Positions 17,368 to 26,303 are shown, counted from the stretch's first letter. The stretch: 64,000 nt of DNA from Bacillota bacterium (GCA_023410875.1 JAEYPH010000022.1:1-64000); one strand, 5' to 3'. Translations and numbers: made by a program. Notes: generated by a model not told the origin, from the letters alone.

Positions 17368-17764
17368 GGCCGTCCTCCGTTTTGTATTCTGTGAAGGCAT
17401 GGGGCAATAGTTGGCTTAGGGCAGCCTGCTCCCAGCCGCCGGATTCGCCCGCCGCCAGCACCTGCATGTCCGGCGAAAACTCCGAGAGCGCCTGGCGGCA
17501 CACGCCGCAGGGCCAGGCGGGCTTATGCCCATCGCAGGCCACGGCCACGGCGGCAAAGCGCCTCTCCCCCGCCGCCACGGCGGTGAACAGCGCCGTGCGC
17601 TCGGCGCAGCACGTGGGCGTGAAGCTGACGCTCTCCACATTGCATCCCGTATAGACGGCGCCGCCTTCGGTCACCAGGCACGCGCCCACGCGAAAGCCCG
17701 AATAGGGCGCGTAGGCGTTCTCCCGCGCCTTGCGGGCGGCGGCGATCATTTCCTGTTCGGTCAT
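17360..17764 (-). CDS. cdd: Cytidine deaminase
   Basis: The 134-residue enzyme deaminates cytidine and deoxycytidine to uridines in pyrimidine salvage. Zinc ligands and the catalytic Glu are visible in CAERTALF and PCGVCRQAL. The N-terminal APYSGFRVGA motif is typical. The start at 17764 is supported by AGGAG nine bases upstream and by normal family length. The longer open frame to 17947 reads through a repeat. It is coupled to era. The usual neighbour dgkA is missing upstream. Confidence 0.95.
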   Translation of the reverse strand: MTEQEMIAAARKARENAYAPYSGFRVGACLVTEGGAVYTGCNVESVSFTPTCCAERTALFTAVAAGERRFAAVAVACDGHKPAWPCGVCRQALSEFSPDMQVLAAGESGGWEQAALSQLLPHAFTEYKTEDGHE

Positions 17765-17860
17765 TTGAGCATACTCCTGACAACGTTGTTGGATTTCGCG
17801 CCTGTTGGCGCGCATCGGTCTGCGGACCGACCAGCAATCAGCAAGCTGATTGCCTTGCAG

Positions 17861-17942
17861 GACCAAAGGGCTTTCCGATCGCCCAGGACGCATGGTCGAG
17901 CAGGGGCCGAAGGACCCGGCCAGACCTTTGGAAACCTTCGGG
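17861..17942 (+). repeat. Dispersed repeat, long form
   Basis: The outer parts (GACCAAAGGGCTTTCCG and CCTTTGGAAACCTTCGG) match the reverse complement of 46611-46654. The middle 40 bases (CCAGGACGCATGGTCGAGCA...) are absent there but are related to 10627-10662. It lies in the 235-base gap between ybeY and cdd, where I see no gene. Confidence 0.7.
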
Positions 17943-17999
17943 ATCATTTTTCTTTGTATGATTATGTAGATATCAGATTTACACTAAGCCCTCGCTTCA

Positions 18000-18476
18000 T
18001 TAGCGGGTCAGGCCCATGGTGCCAAGCACCGCTTCCTCCACCAGGCGCATGCTCTCGCGCTGCTCATCGGTCTCGTGATCCATACCCATCAGGTGCAGCG
18101 CGCCGTGCACAACCAGATAAGCCGCTTCCCGGCGCAGGCTGTGGCCATACTCGGCGGCCTGGCGCTCGGCGGTGGGCAGGGAAATCACGATGTCACCCAG
18201 CAGCACTTCGCCGGTGTCATGGTCGATGTCGGCCTCGGTGGGCTGCTGCCCAGGCTCCAGCAGCGGGAAGCTGAGCACGTCGGTGGGGCTGTCCACGCCG
18301 CGGAAATCGCGGTTGAGCTCATGGATGGCCTCGTCGCCCACGATGACCAGCCCCAGCTGGGCCCGGGCAGGACCGCCGCGGGCCGCGATGGCGCGGTCGA
18401 TGGCCTCGGTCACCGAGGCTTCCAGCGGCTCGAAGCGCTCCTGCCCTTCGTCCACGGTCAGTAGTATGTTCACCAT
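18000..18476 (-). CDS. ybeY: Endoribonuclease YbeY
   Basis: The 158-residue metalloprotein works in rRNA maturation and ribosome quality control. The zinc motif HGALHLMGMDHE lies near residue 124, preceded by the conserved FRGVDSPTDVLSFPL. It overlaps the end of the upstream pgpH gene by seven bases. The downstream neighbour is cdd after a repeat-filled gap. Confidence 0.96.
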   Translation of the reverse strand: MVNILLTVDEGQERFEPLEASVTEAIDRAIAARGGPARAQLGLVIVGDEAIHELNRDFRGVDSPTDVLSFPLLEPGQQPTEADIDHDTGEVLLGDIVISLPTAERQAAEYGHSLRREAAYLVVHGALHLMGMDHETDEQRESMRLVEEAVLGTMGLTR

Positions 18477-20644
18477 TGTGCGCTCGCTTTCTTGCCTGGC
18501 GACTCCATGACCGGATACACGATCCGCTCATGGAAAATGCCTACCAGCACTTTGCGGAATTCCGCGGTGATGATGCCCAGGTCCCGCAGCGTCAGGTCGC
18601 AGTCGTCGAACTGGCCATCCTCCAGCTTGATGTTGACGATGTGCTGCACGAACTCGTCCAGCTTCTCCGGGGAGTGGTCGGGCAGCGCCCGCGCGCCGGC
18701 CTCCACAGAGTCTGCCAGCATGATCAGCGCCGCTTCGCGGGTGTGGGGCTTGGGGCCGGGGTAACGGAAATCGTCCAACTGCACCTGTGTATCCGATGCT
18801 TCCTTGACCGCCTTGTGGTAGAAGTACATGACCGGCGTGGTGCCGTGGTGTTCCATGATGATGTCCTGCACGGCCTGGGGCAGGTTGTGCTTGATGGCCA
18901 ACGCCAGCCCGTCGCGGGGGTGGCTGGTCAGGATGCGCTTGGAAAGCTCCGGCGTGATGGATTCATGGGGGCTCTCGGCTCCCAGCTGGTTTTCGGCGAA
19001 GAAGTAGGGCCGCTGCAGCTTGCCGATGTCGTGGTAATAGGCGGCGGCGCGGGTCATCAGCGCGTTTGCGCCGATGGCCTCGGCGGCACTCTCCGCCAGA
19101 TTGCCCACGACAATGCTGTGGTGATAGGTGCCCGGCGCCTCCATGAGCAGCCGCTTGAGCAATGGGCTGTTGGGGTTGGCCAGTTCCAACAGCTTCATCG
19201 GCGTGACGACCTTGAAGAGCTGCTCCCACATGGGCAGCGTGCCAAGGCACAGCATCGCGGAGATCAGCCCGCCGCCCAGCGCGTAGCCGCAGTCGATCAG
19301 CGTACTCTGCCAGTCGGCGGCGGACATCAGGTTGACCGCCGCCACGACGACGGCCTGGGCCAGGCCGCCGGCCACCCCTGCCAGCATCAGCGTGGTGCGT
19401 TGGGGCGCGCGGCGGATGATGAACGCGGCCAGCACACCGCCGGCCAGGGAAGCCGCGGCAGCAGACAGCGCCGCCGAGGAAAAAGCGCCGGTGCTCTCGG
19501 AGCCGGCCAGCATGCCCGAGAGTATGGCCAAAGCGGCGTTCACCGTAAGCGCCAGCCGGTGGTTGAGCAGCACGGCCACCAGCAGCGTGCCCGAGGTTGC
19601 CATCAGGAAGTATTCATGCAGGCTGCGGGCCACACCCATGGCCGCCATGGTCAGCACGAGGATCAGGTGCAGCAGCAGCATCCGCCGGAAGCTGGAAAAA
19701 ACCTCCTGCCTGAACATCAGCAGATACAGCCACACGATCATCAGCAGCATGCCGGTGAACAAGCCCACGCCCAGATAGGTCAGCAGGTGCAGGCTGTTGT
19801 CGTCCAGATAACCCAGATCGCTGAGCATCTTCATCTGGGCTTCGGTGACGAGAAAGCCCTCCTGCACGATGATCCGGCGGGCTTGATAAACCTCGGGCAC
19901 GACCTCATCGGCGGCCTGCTTGCGGGCCGCCTCGGTGGCTTCCGGGTCATAAATAAAGTTGGCCTTGAGATAGGTGGATACAAGATTCATGCCCAGCCGC
20001 TGCGCGCTCTCGTCAAAACGGTTCAGCGGGCTTATGATCTCCTGGTTGACCTGGGAGATCCGCTCCTGCAGGATCTCGGTCTTGATGCCGCTCTTGAGCG
20101 CTTGGGCGAGGAGATCGGATACCTTGGTCTGCAGGCTTTCCAGGCGCTTTGGGTCGGCCAGTATGATGTAGCGCACGTCCTCGTCGGTGAAACTGCCGGG
20201 CAGCAGCCCGTGGCAGTTCTCCAGGAACACGGCGGTAAACTGCAAGTCACCGTTGGTGTCTCTGAAGGCCTGGCTGGGCAGGCTGCCATTGAGCTTGCCC
20301 AGTTCCGTGGCCCCCTGGTCCCGCACGGTCGCAATGGCATCGTAAGCCGCCTGCAAGCGAGACATCACGTCCACAGTCACCGTGTCGTCCTGGCGGTACT
20401 TCTGGGCCACATCGGCTGCGGCCGCCTGGCGTTTGCGCTCGGTCGTGATCGTATCCACGATGTCCCGGGGTGCGCGGATGGTCTCGCTGGCGATCTCGCC
20501 TACGTGAAAGACATGCTGCTGAGGCGTCACGCGCACCATCGCCACGGCGAAGATGCACAGCCAAGCCGCCAGGGCGATGCTCAGGCGGGCGATTAGTTGC
20601 ATACGGGTTATGGGAGCCTCATCGGGTTTTCCTTTGGATTTCAA
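18470..20644 (-). CDS. pgpH: 7TM-HD cyclic-di-AMP phosphodiesterase (PgpH/YqfF)
   Basis: The 724-residue membrane protein has an N-terminal span (residues 20-42), an extracellular 7TMR-HDED domain (to about 275), seven membrane helices (about 280-480) and a cytosolic HD domain. The HD motif YYHDIGKLQRPYFF lies near residue 535, and HH, HGT and other ligand positions follow. The family hydrolyses c-di-AMP to pApA. It sits between phoH and ybeY in the canonical order. The stop of phoH overlaps the start by four bases. Confidence 0.94.
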   Translation of the reverse strand: MKSKGKPDEAPITRMQLIARLSIALAAWLCIFAVAMVRVTPQQHVFHVGEIASETIRAPRDIVDTITTERKRQAAAADVAQKYRQDDTVTVDVMSRLQAAYDAIATVRDQGATELGKLNGSLPSQAFRDTNGDLQFTAVFLENCHGLLPGSFTDEDVRYIILADPKRLESLQTKVSDLLAQALKSGIKTEILQERISQVNQEIISPLNRFDESAQRLGMNLVSTYLKANFIYDPEATEAARKQAADEVVPEVYQARRIIVQEGFLVTEAQMKMLSDLGYLDDNSLHLLTYLGVGLFTGMLLMIVWLYLLMFRQEVFSSFRRMLLLHLILVLTMAAMGVARSLHEYFLMATSGTLLVAVLLNHRLALTVNAALAILSGMLAGSESTGAFSSAALSAAAASLAGGVLAAFIIRRAPQRTTLMLAGVAGGLAQAVVVAAVNLMSAADWQSTLIDCGYALGGGLISAMLCLGTLPMWEQLFKVVTPMKLLELANPNSPLLKRLLMEAPGTYHHSIVVGNLAESAAEAIGANALMTRAAAYYHDIGKLQRPYFFAENQLGAESPHESITPELSKRILTSHPRDGLALAIKHNLPQAVQDIIMEHHGTTPVMYFYHKAVKEASDTQVQLDDFRYPGPKPHTREAALIMLADSVEAGARALPDHSPEKLDEFVQHIVNIKLEDGQFDDCDLTLRDLGIITAEFRKVLVGIFHERIVYPVMESPGKKASAQW

Positions 20645-21633
20645 CGTTTGCGCACCTCGCGTTGCTGCTGCCGTTTGGAGTGGGCGTCGTAGGCGCGTAT
20701 GATGCTCTGCACAAGCTCATGGCGCACGACGTCGCGGGCGGTCAGGTTCACGACGGCGATGTCTGGTACGTCGCGCAGCACGTCCACAGCGTCGGTCAAG
20801 CCGCTGCGCTTGCCCAGGGGCAGGTCGATCTGGGTTACGTCGCCATTGATGATCATCCTGGAGTTCTGTCCCAACCGGGTCAGGAACATCTTCATCTGTT
20901 CCACGGTCGTGTTCTGCGCTTCGTCCAGTATCACGAAGGCGGCGTTGAGCGTGCGCCCGCGCATATAGGCCATAGGCGCGACCTCAATGATGCCGCGCTC
21001 CAGCATGCGGGCATAGGCCTCGGTGCCGATCATCTCATAAAGCGCATCGTACAGCGGCCGCAGATAAGGGTCCACCTTGTTCTGCAGGTCTCCGGGCAAA
21101 AAGCCCAGCTTCTCCCCTGCCTCCACCGCCGGGCGCGTCAGCACGATGCGGGAGATCTCCTTGTTCTTGAGCGCGACCACGGCCATGGCCATGGCCAGAT
21201 AGGTCTTGCCCGTGCCCGCTGGGCCGATGCAGAATGTCATCGTGTTGGATCGTACGGCGTTGACGAACTTCTTCTGCCCCACGGTCTTGCACTTGATCTG
21301 CTTGCCCCGGTGCGTCACAATGAGCACATCGGTCATGATCTCGGTGATCAGGTTGGCGTTGCCCTCGCGGGCCAGCTCTATGGCATACCGAATGCGGCCC
21401 TTGTCGATGGCTTCCTTACGGCCGATCATGTCGTTGAGCTTGTCGATGACTTCGGCAGCCACCTCCACGCCCTGGGCCTGCCCGGCGATCAGCAGATCAC
21501 TGTCCCGCGGGGAGATCGTGACTTCCAGCTCCGATTCCAGCGTCTTGAGATTCTCGTCGAAATTGCCAAACAGCGCGGCGACATCGTCCAGAGAGCCCAT
21601 GCGGATGCGCCGTTCCACCCGTTCTTCCGTCAA
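20641..21633 (-). CDS. PhoH-family ATPase
   Basis: The 330-residue protein has a Walker A motif GPAGTGKTYLAMAMA near residue 137 and Walker B VILDEAQNTT near residue 230. The N-terminus has a small KH-like region. PhoH proteins are ATPases linked to RNA metabolism and are conserved beside ybeY. The start codon is TTG with AGGAGGAAC seven to eight bases upstream. It lies 24 bases after yqfD. Confidence 0.93.
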   Translation of the reverse strand: MTEERVERRIRMGSLDDVAALFGNFDENLKTLESELEVTISPRDSDLLIAGQAQGVEVAAEVIDKLNDMIGRKEAIDKGRIRYAIELAREGNANLITEIMTDVLIVTHRGKQIKCKTVGQKKFVNAVRSNTMTFCIGPAGTGKTYLAMAMAVVALKNKEISRIVLTRPAVEAGEKLGFLPGDLQNKVDPYLRPLYDALYEMIGTEAYARMLERGIIEVAPMAYMRGRTLNAAFVILDEAQNTTVEQMKMFLTRLGQNSRMIINGDVTQIDLPLGKRSGLTDAVDVLRDVPDIAVVNLTARDVVRHELVQSIIRAYDAHSKRQQQREVRKR

Positions 21634-21657
21634 AAAAGTTCCTCCATCTTCCTTTGT

Positions 21658-22839
21658 TCAGCGCGCCGGCGCCTCGCAGGCGATATTCTCCAGTATTTCT
21701 ATGAACAGCCTTGCTGAAACCTTATCCTGGGTGCTTTCCACGAGAAAGCGCTGGTCCACGACCTGCGCATCGGGCAAAAGCTGCGCCTGGGCTTCCTGCT
21801 CGGCCTGGTCCATGGCTTCCTGTTTTGCCAGTTCCGCGTTACGAGGCTCGCGGGATCGGCGCACCTCTTCGTAGCGCGTCACGACCAGCCGGGGCCCTTT
21901 GGCTCCCATGCCCAGCAGCGGCCGCTCGGTCACGGTCACCTCATAGTCCTCAAAGGGCGGCTCGCCGCCGGCATCCAGCGCCAGCGAATATCCACCGAAA
22001 TCCACACGCCGCGTCTGGGCGAACACGCCGGTGGGTTCCACGATCTCGTTGAACAGCGGCGCGGAACCCCTGCCCTCGGCCCACACGCTGGCATACACAT
22101 CAGCCCGGGCGTGCACGGCATGCACGCCGTCGATCCACTGCTCCAGAGAGCTCACCAGCACCTGACCCCTGCGCACGACGTTTTCCACCGTGACCAGAGG
22201 CTGCCCCGCGTATACTACCACGCGGCGTACCACGGCGTCCCGGGCGGCTACGATGTCGCAGGGGGTGTCGCTGTCCAGCAGCTTGGGCGGCATCTGTGCC
22301 GGCACGACCTCCACATTGGCCACGACGCCATGAACACGGATGGCCACAAAGGACAACTCCGGCATCTGCAGCAGCATCTGCCGCTCGGCCTCGTGCAGGT
22401 TCAGCTCGCTCTTGCTGGCGCCGGGGCGCACACCGTAATGGGCTGCAGCCTCCAGCACTTGCTGCTCCAGCGCCGGCTCTTCGCAGCCGAGCACCCGCAC
22501 CTGCAGCACAAAGGCGTTGATCAACGCCAGTGCCGCCATGCACAGCACCAGCCCCACGGAGAACACCGCGCGCTGCAGCGCCATGGCCCACAGCTTGGGC
22601 ACCCCGCCGGAAGACAGCGCCGCCACCCGCAGCGGGCGGTTGCGCGCCAGACGGCACAGCCTGCGATAGTCCGCATAGTTGACCTGTGCGGTCAGGCGGC
22701 TGTAGGCCAGGCGGGAGACATCGTTCAAGACAATGCCCTGTGCCGCCGCATCGCTTAGGAACGCCAGCAGCTTGAGCCCTTCCACGCTGATTCTAACATA
22801 CCCGGTGGCAAAATGCCATATCCACGCGCCCACCGTCAA
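21658..22839 (-). CDS. yqfD: Sporulation protein YqfD
   Basis: The 393-residue protein has a membrane span near residue 95 (VFSVGLVLCMAALALINAFV), followed by a long extracytoplasmic region with the conserved pattern GVRPGASKSELNLHEAE. YqfD is needed for sporulation in Bacillus and is made in the mother cell there. The frame opens with TTG at 22839 overlapping the yqfC stop; a GTG two codons later is also possible. Coupling to yqfC is likely either way. Confidence 0.93.
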   Translation of the reverse strand: MTVGAWIWHFATGYVRISVEGLKLLAFLSDAAAQGIVLNDVSRLAYSRLTAQVNYADYRRLCRLARNRPLRVAALSSGGVPKLWAMALQRAVFSVGLVLCMAALALINAFVLQVRVLGCEEPALEQQVLEAAAHYGVRPGASKSELNLHEAERQMLLQMPELSFVAIRVHGVVANVEVVPAQMPPKLLDSDTPCDIVAARDAVVRRVVVYAGQPLVTVENVVRRGQVLVSSLEQWIDGVHAVHARADVYASVWAEGRGSAPLFNEIVEPTGVFAQTRRVDFGGYSLALDAGGEPPFEDYEVTVTERPLLGMGAKGPRLVVTRYEEVRRSREPRNAELAKQEAMDQAEQEAQAQLLPDAQVVDQRFLVESTQDKVSARLFIEILENIACEAPAR

Positions 22840-23108
22840 CCCCCCAAAGCCGACACCGTGACCGACTGTATGCAGCCCGTGATCAGGATGTCGTCACGGC
22901 CCATGGAGCCCACCCGCAGCCCTTCGCCCAGCACGAGCACGCTGCCACGGGCTGCGCGGATGCGCACGTGGGTGCTGTCGAACTCGGCAATCCCCTTGTG
23001 GTTTTCCACGAGCAGGCGCTCGCTGCCGGTCAAATGCAGCAGCGGCAAATTGAGCATGATGTCCTGCTGGAGCTCCAGCGCATTGGCCAGCTTCTTCTTG
23101 AATCCCAT
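22836..23108 (-). CDS. yqfC: Sporulation protein YqfC
   Basis: The 90-residue YqfC matches its family across its length (LPLLHLTGSERLLVENHKGI and GMG-like RVGSMGRDDILITG). It is the partner gene of yqfD and heads the yqfC-recO gene string. GGGGGAA precedes the ATG. An AT-rich CATATATA element lies about 45 bases upstream. It is close to a sigma-E-type minus-10, which would fit the known mother-cell control in Bacillus, but the match is incomplete. Confidence 0.92.
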   Translation of the reverse strand: MGFKKKLANALELQQDIMLNLPLLHLTGSERLLVENHKGIAEFDSTHVRIRAARGSVLVLGEGLRVGSMGRDDILITGCIQSVTVSALGG

Positions 23109-23170
23109 GGCTTCCCCCGTGACCTGCTGTTTATATATATGTCTTGGGGAGATAAAAAAGATGCCGTTTG

Positions 23171-23238
23171 TGGCTGGCAGGCGTAGACGTCAGGATACAC
23201 TGCGATAAAGGTTCGCGCTGAGCGGAACCTGCCAGCCA
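23171..23238. other. Structured element upstream of yqfC
   Basis: Eleven bases at 23171-23181 and 23228-23238 are perfect reverse complements and enclose 46 bases. A competing internal 6-bp stem (AGGTTC with GAACCT) shares part of the outer arm. It lies about 65 bases before the yqfC start. I do not recognise a known riboswitch or T-box. Confidence 0.5.
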
Positions 23239-23285
23239 GCTGTTCCTTTTTCATATATATGAGCGATGGGTGGAATGTTTCTCTA

Positions 23286-23343
23286 GGGAAACGCTGAATA
23301 AAAGACCAAGCAAGGCGGATGCCAGGCTTTATTCAGCGCTTCC
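23286..23343 (-). repeat. Dispersed hairpin repeat, copy 2 (complete)
   Basis: Arms of about 18 bases (GGGAAGCGCTGAATAAAG and a near-perfect complement) enclose a 22-base loop. Read on the minus strand, the left arm contains the last codons and stop of the GGDEF/HD-GYP gene. The left arm and loop match copy 1 at 153-196. It probably acts as a terminator. Confidence 0.8.
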
Positions 23344-25009
23344 CATAGACAGGCTTTCTGCTGATCACCATTTTGATAAAGGCCGGAACCAGAACAGGAT
23401 CAAACTGGGTTCCCGCTTTGAGGTGAAGCTCATTGCGCGCTTCGTCCACGCTCACGGCGCGCTTGTAGGGCTGGTCATGGGTCATCACGTCAAAGGCGTC
23501 CAAAATGGATATGATACGCGATAGAAGCGGGATCTCCTCGTCTTTGAGCCCCAGCGGATAGCCCTGGCCATTCCACCATTCGTGGTGATACAAAATGATA
23601 TCGGCGAGGTTGGCGAATTCGCCGGACGCGTGGGCGATGCGATAGCCGATTTCCACATGCTTTTTCATCGCGGACCATTCCGCTTCATCCAGAGGAGTCT
23701 CCTTCAGAACGATGCTTTCCTGAATACCAATTTTGCCGATGTCATGCAAATCGATGGCCTGAACGAGGTTGTTCAGGTTTTCTTTGGGTAACCGAAGCGC
23801 CTGGGCAAATTCTCCGGCAAGAGCTTTCAGCCTTTCATTGTGCTCCCGGGCCTCATACCCTTTCTTCTGCAGCAGTTTACCAAGAGTTTCGGCGATAGAG
23901 CGCCTGGCTTCTTTGCCTTCCACAATCTTGGTTTCATACATGATATCCTCGGCTTCTTTCAAGACCATGGTCAAATCCGCTTTGAGATCAGTTTTGGTGG
24001 CCACGCCCAGGGATATGCTCAGAAGTATGTCCGCTTCCTGAAAGCTTCTGCATGCCGTGTTGATCTCGTTTCTGATCGCGAGAGCGGTCTCCTTGTCCGT
24101 TTTGGGCAGAATGATCGCAAACTCATCGCCGCCCCACCTTGCAACAACATCGTTGCGGCGGCTGGATTGCCGTATGATACCGGCCATCCTTTTGAGCCAG
24201 TTGTCCCCTTCCTGGTGGCCAAAAACATCATTGACGAATTTGAGGCCGTTCATGTCGCCCACGATCACCGAAACCGGCAGGCAGTCCTCGTCGTCGGCCA
24301 TCTGCTGTATCGTCTTGTCAAAGTATGCCTTGTTGTACAATCCGGTCAACTCGTCGTGATAGGTCAGGTACTTGATGTGCGCCAATCCCCGCTCGATCTC
24401 GTCCTTCTGCTCCTTGAAGAAAAGCTGAATCAGCCCGATGGCGTTGAGAATCAGGATCAGCTGCGAAACGTAATAAGGCGCCATCTGGGGCATCTGCAGG
24501 ATGTAGGAAAAAAACAGCGTGTTGGCCACCCAGGCGATGTTCAGCAGCCCCAGAATGAAGGCGAGCTTCCCAAACCGCTTGGCAGCCCCGATCATGGCCG
24601 TGCCCGTCCACACGGCCAGCGCAAAGGCGGACAGGTTGGTATACTGGATCAGGTGAAGGTCCGATCGATCCAGGATGTACAGCATAACGAAGGCGATCAG
24701 CCAGGCAAACCCTGCGCCAAAAACATACGCTCTTTTTATTTTCGTTTTCAGGAACCGGAAAACGCCCCACGAGATCAGAAAATTGGCACAGAAATAAGAA
24801 CACAGACTGGTGGATAAAATCCAGCGATTCTGCCGCAACAGGTCTGGGAAAAAGGCGTCCAGCGCGTAGTTTAAACCGATAAAGAGCCAGCCAACAAACC
24901 ACAGGGCAAGGAAAAGTCTGCGTTGATGCAGGAAGATGTAGACATACAGCATCAACAATACCGAAATGGCGCCCAGCGAAGCAAACAGCAGTATCGCGGA
25001 AGGTTGCAT
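23333..25009 (-). CDS. Membrane GGDEF + HD-GYP c-di-GMP turnover protein
   Basis: The 558-residue protein has about seven membrane helices (residues 5-200), a GGDEF domain (about 215-370) and a C-terminal HD-GYP domain (about 385-550). The signature WGGDEF is intact with the catalytic Gly-Gly-Asp-Glu at 293-296. An inhibitory RxxD site (RRND) sits five residues before it. The HD-GYP part has LHDIGKIGI near 420 and HHEWWNGQGYP near 480. It could therefore make and break c-di-GMP, with one activity perhaps dominant or regulatory. The last codons (KR-stop) lie inside a dispersed repeat. Confidence 0.92.
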   Translation of the reverse strand: MQPSAILLFASLGAISVLLMLYVYIFLHQRRLFLALWFVGWLFIGLNYALDAFFPDLLRQNRWILSTSLCSYFCANFLISWGVFRFLKTKIKRAYVFGAGFAWLIAFVMLYILDRSDLHLIQYTNLSAFALAVWTGTAMIGAAKRFGKLAFILGLLNIAWVANTLFFSYILQMPQMAPYYVSQLILILNAIGLIQLFFKEQKDEIERGLAHIKYLTYHDELTGLYNKAYFDKTIQQMADDEDCLPVSVIVGDMNGLKFVNDVFGHQEGDNWLKRMAGIIRQSSRRNDVVARWGGDEFAIILPKTDKETALAIRNEINTACRSFQEADILLSISLGVATKTDLKADLTMVLKEAEDIMYETKIVEGKEARRSIAETLGKLLQKKGYEAREHNERLKALAGEFAQALRLPKENLNNLVQAIDLHDIGKIGIQESIVLKETPLDEAEWSAMKKHVEIGYRIAHASGEFANLADIILYHHEWWNGQGYPLGLKDEEIPLLSRIISILDAFDVMTHDQPYKRAVSVDEARNELHLKAGTQFDPVLVPAFIKMVISRKPVYGKR

Positions 25010-25027
25010 AGCGGCTCCCCATAAAAA

Positions 25028-25077
25028 GGCTGGCGGAATAAATTAATTCTACCAAATATTGACATAAATCGCCAGCC
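25028..25077 (-). terminator. Terminator-like hairpin just before the GGDEF/HD-GYP gene
   Basis: A perfect 8-bp GC stem (25028-25035 with 25070-25077) closes a 34-base AT-rich loop and is followed on the minus strand by TTTTTA. It ends only about 15 bases before the ATG at 25009. It could be an end signal for upstream transcripts or a leader attenuator. Confidence 0.55.
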
Positions 25078-25147
25078 CATATTCTTATATTCTCAATGGT
25101 GAGACTGCGAAAAAGAGCGCTCCGGAATGGACGCCTGAGAAATGTCG

Positions 25148-25178
25148 GCGAGCGCCTGCCAAACCGGCAAGCGCTCGC
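25148..25178 (-). terminator. Hairpin after the DUF975 gene
   Basis: A 13-bp stem with one wobble (25148-25160 with 25166-25178) and a short loop lies about 25 bases after the DUF975 stop. No clear T run follows on the minus strand. Confidence 0.5.
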
Positions 25179-25203
25179 TTGTTGCTGATTGAATATGATC
25201 CTG

Positions 25204-26019
25204 CTACACCAGCGGCTGTGAAGCCGGCAGGATGCCTTTTTCGATGGCCGCGGCCTTGATGTCGCGATAAGCGATGGCGAGCATGGCGAAGGCCAACGGG
25301 CTCACAAACAGCACCTCAATGGCGATCTGGCCAACGAACACCAGGCACACGCCGAGCAGGGACAGTATGGCGAATGCCACACAAATGAGGTCCAGCAAAA
25401 ACAGCCTGCCCTTGTACCCCTGTGTCATTTCCATGGACTTGCGCAGCGCGTCGCGCACGGGCATGTCCGGATATTCCAGCACCAGATAGGGCGCCAGGCG
25501 ATAGCTGTAGCCCTTGACGATGCCGGGCACGATGAACAGCAGCGACCACAGCGACGTCCACAATGTCATCCACGCAACAATGCCCACATAGCGCTTCCAG
25601 TTGCGGGCGAAGTTCTTCCACACAGGCTCAAAGCGAGGCTTGCCGCCATCCAGCAGCTGCAGTGTGGCGTTGTTGGCGCCGATGGCCGCGGCACCCTGGG
25701 CGATGGACACGACGATCGACACCGTGATGAGCACCAGATAGAGCGCGCTGAACACGCCCACGGCGGGCACCACGGCCCGCAGGATCTGCTCCATGTCCCC
25801 GTATCCATAGTAGCCACCCTGTCTGGTCATACTTTCGATCATGGGGCCCAGGAATACGCTGAAGAACTGGAATGGCGCGGTGAACACGGACATGACGATG
25901 CCCAGCGCCATCTGCACACCATACATGATCAGCGCGATGATCCACAGCGCCTTGTATTCCCGCTTGATCAGATCAAAAGCCTCGGAAAACACGACGCCGG
26001 CTGTTTTTCTACCTCCCAT
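25204..26019 (-). CDS. DUF975-type integral membrane protein
   Basis: The 271-residue protein has about five to six hydrophobic helices. It contains the family pattern SLLFIVPGIVKGYSYRLAPY and ALRKSMEMTQGYKGRLF near residues 165-205. The family is common in Bacillota and its function is unknown. GAGGAGGAAA precedes the ATG, and a promoter lies about 30 bases upstream. It appears to be transcribed alone. Confidence 0.88.
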   Translation of the reverse strand: MGGRKTAGVVFSEAFDLIKREYKALWIIALIMYGVQMALGIVMSVFTAPFQFFSVFLGPMIESMTRQGGYYGYGDMEQILRAVVPAVGVFSALYLVLITVSIVVSIAQGAAAIGANNATLQLLDGGKPRFEPVWKNFARNWKRYVGIVAWMTLWTSLWSLLFIVPGIVKGYSYRLAPYLVLEYPDMPVRDALRKSMEMTQGYKGRLFLLDLICVAFAILSLLGVCLVFVGQIAIEVLFVSPLAFAMLAIAYRDIKAAAIEKGILPASQPLV

Positions 26020-26051
26020 ATAGTTTCCTCCTCTTCCTTTATTATGGTTCT

Positions 26052-26081
26052 ATCATATCCTATCCATGGGTGTGCCAGCAA
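26052..26081 (-). promoter_or_regulatory. Promoter of the DUF975 gene
   Basis: On the minus strand TTGCTG (26076-26081) and TATGAT (26052-26057) are 18 bases apart. The predicted leader is about 25 bases. Confidence 0.55.
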
Positions 26082-26163
26082 GAGAACCTGCCCCAATTCC
26101 CATATTCCTTTGTTAAAATCTACACAAACGCTGCCGAAAGCGCACAAACCCTGCTTTGAGCGC

Positions 26164-26192
26164 TTGCCAACCGCCGGATAAGCGGCTATATT
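26164..26192 (+). promoter_or_regulatory. Promoter of the GH3 glycosidase gene
   Basis: TTGCCA (26164-26169) and TATATT (26187-26192) are 17 bases apart. The leader would be about 115 bases and contains the tandem repeat below. Confidence 0.6.
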
Positions 26193-26224
26193 GTGGAAGT
26201 AACATCCATGCGAACCAGACTGTC

Positions 26225-26303
26225 CGCAGACTGCGTCTGCTGCTCGCCTATGCAACCGAGGCTGGTCGCAGACTGCGTCTGCTGCTCGCCTATGCAACCG
26301 AGG
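26225..26303 (+). repeat. Tandem 42-base repeat in the GH3 leader
   Basis: A 37-base identical sequence occurs at 26225-26261 and 26267-26303. Each copy contains a perfect GCAGAC-TGC-GTCTGC hairpin and ends in ACCGAGG. The second copy runs into the GAGGAGG ribosome binding site of the glycosidase gene. Confidence 0.85.

Noticed and set aside
17765..17947. Longer N-terminus for cytidine deaminase
   Set aside because: It reads through a dispersed repeat, while the internal start has AGGAG and gives the normal 134 residues.
18476..20596. Plus-strand open frame of 706 codons
   Set aside because: It mirrors pgpH, is His/Gln/Gly-rich, and lacks any motif or initiation site.
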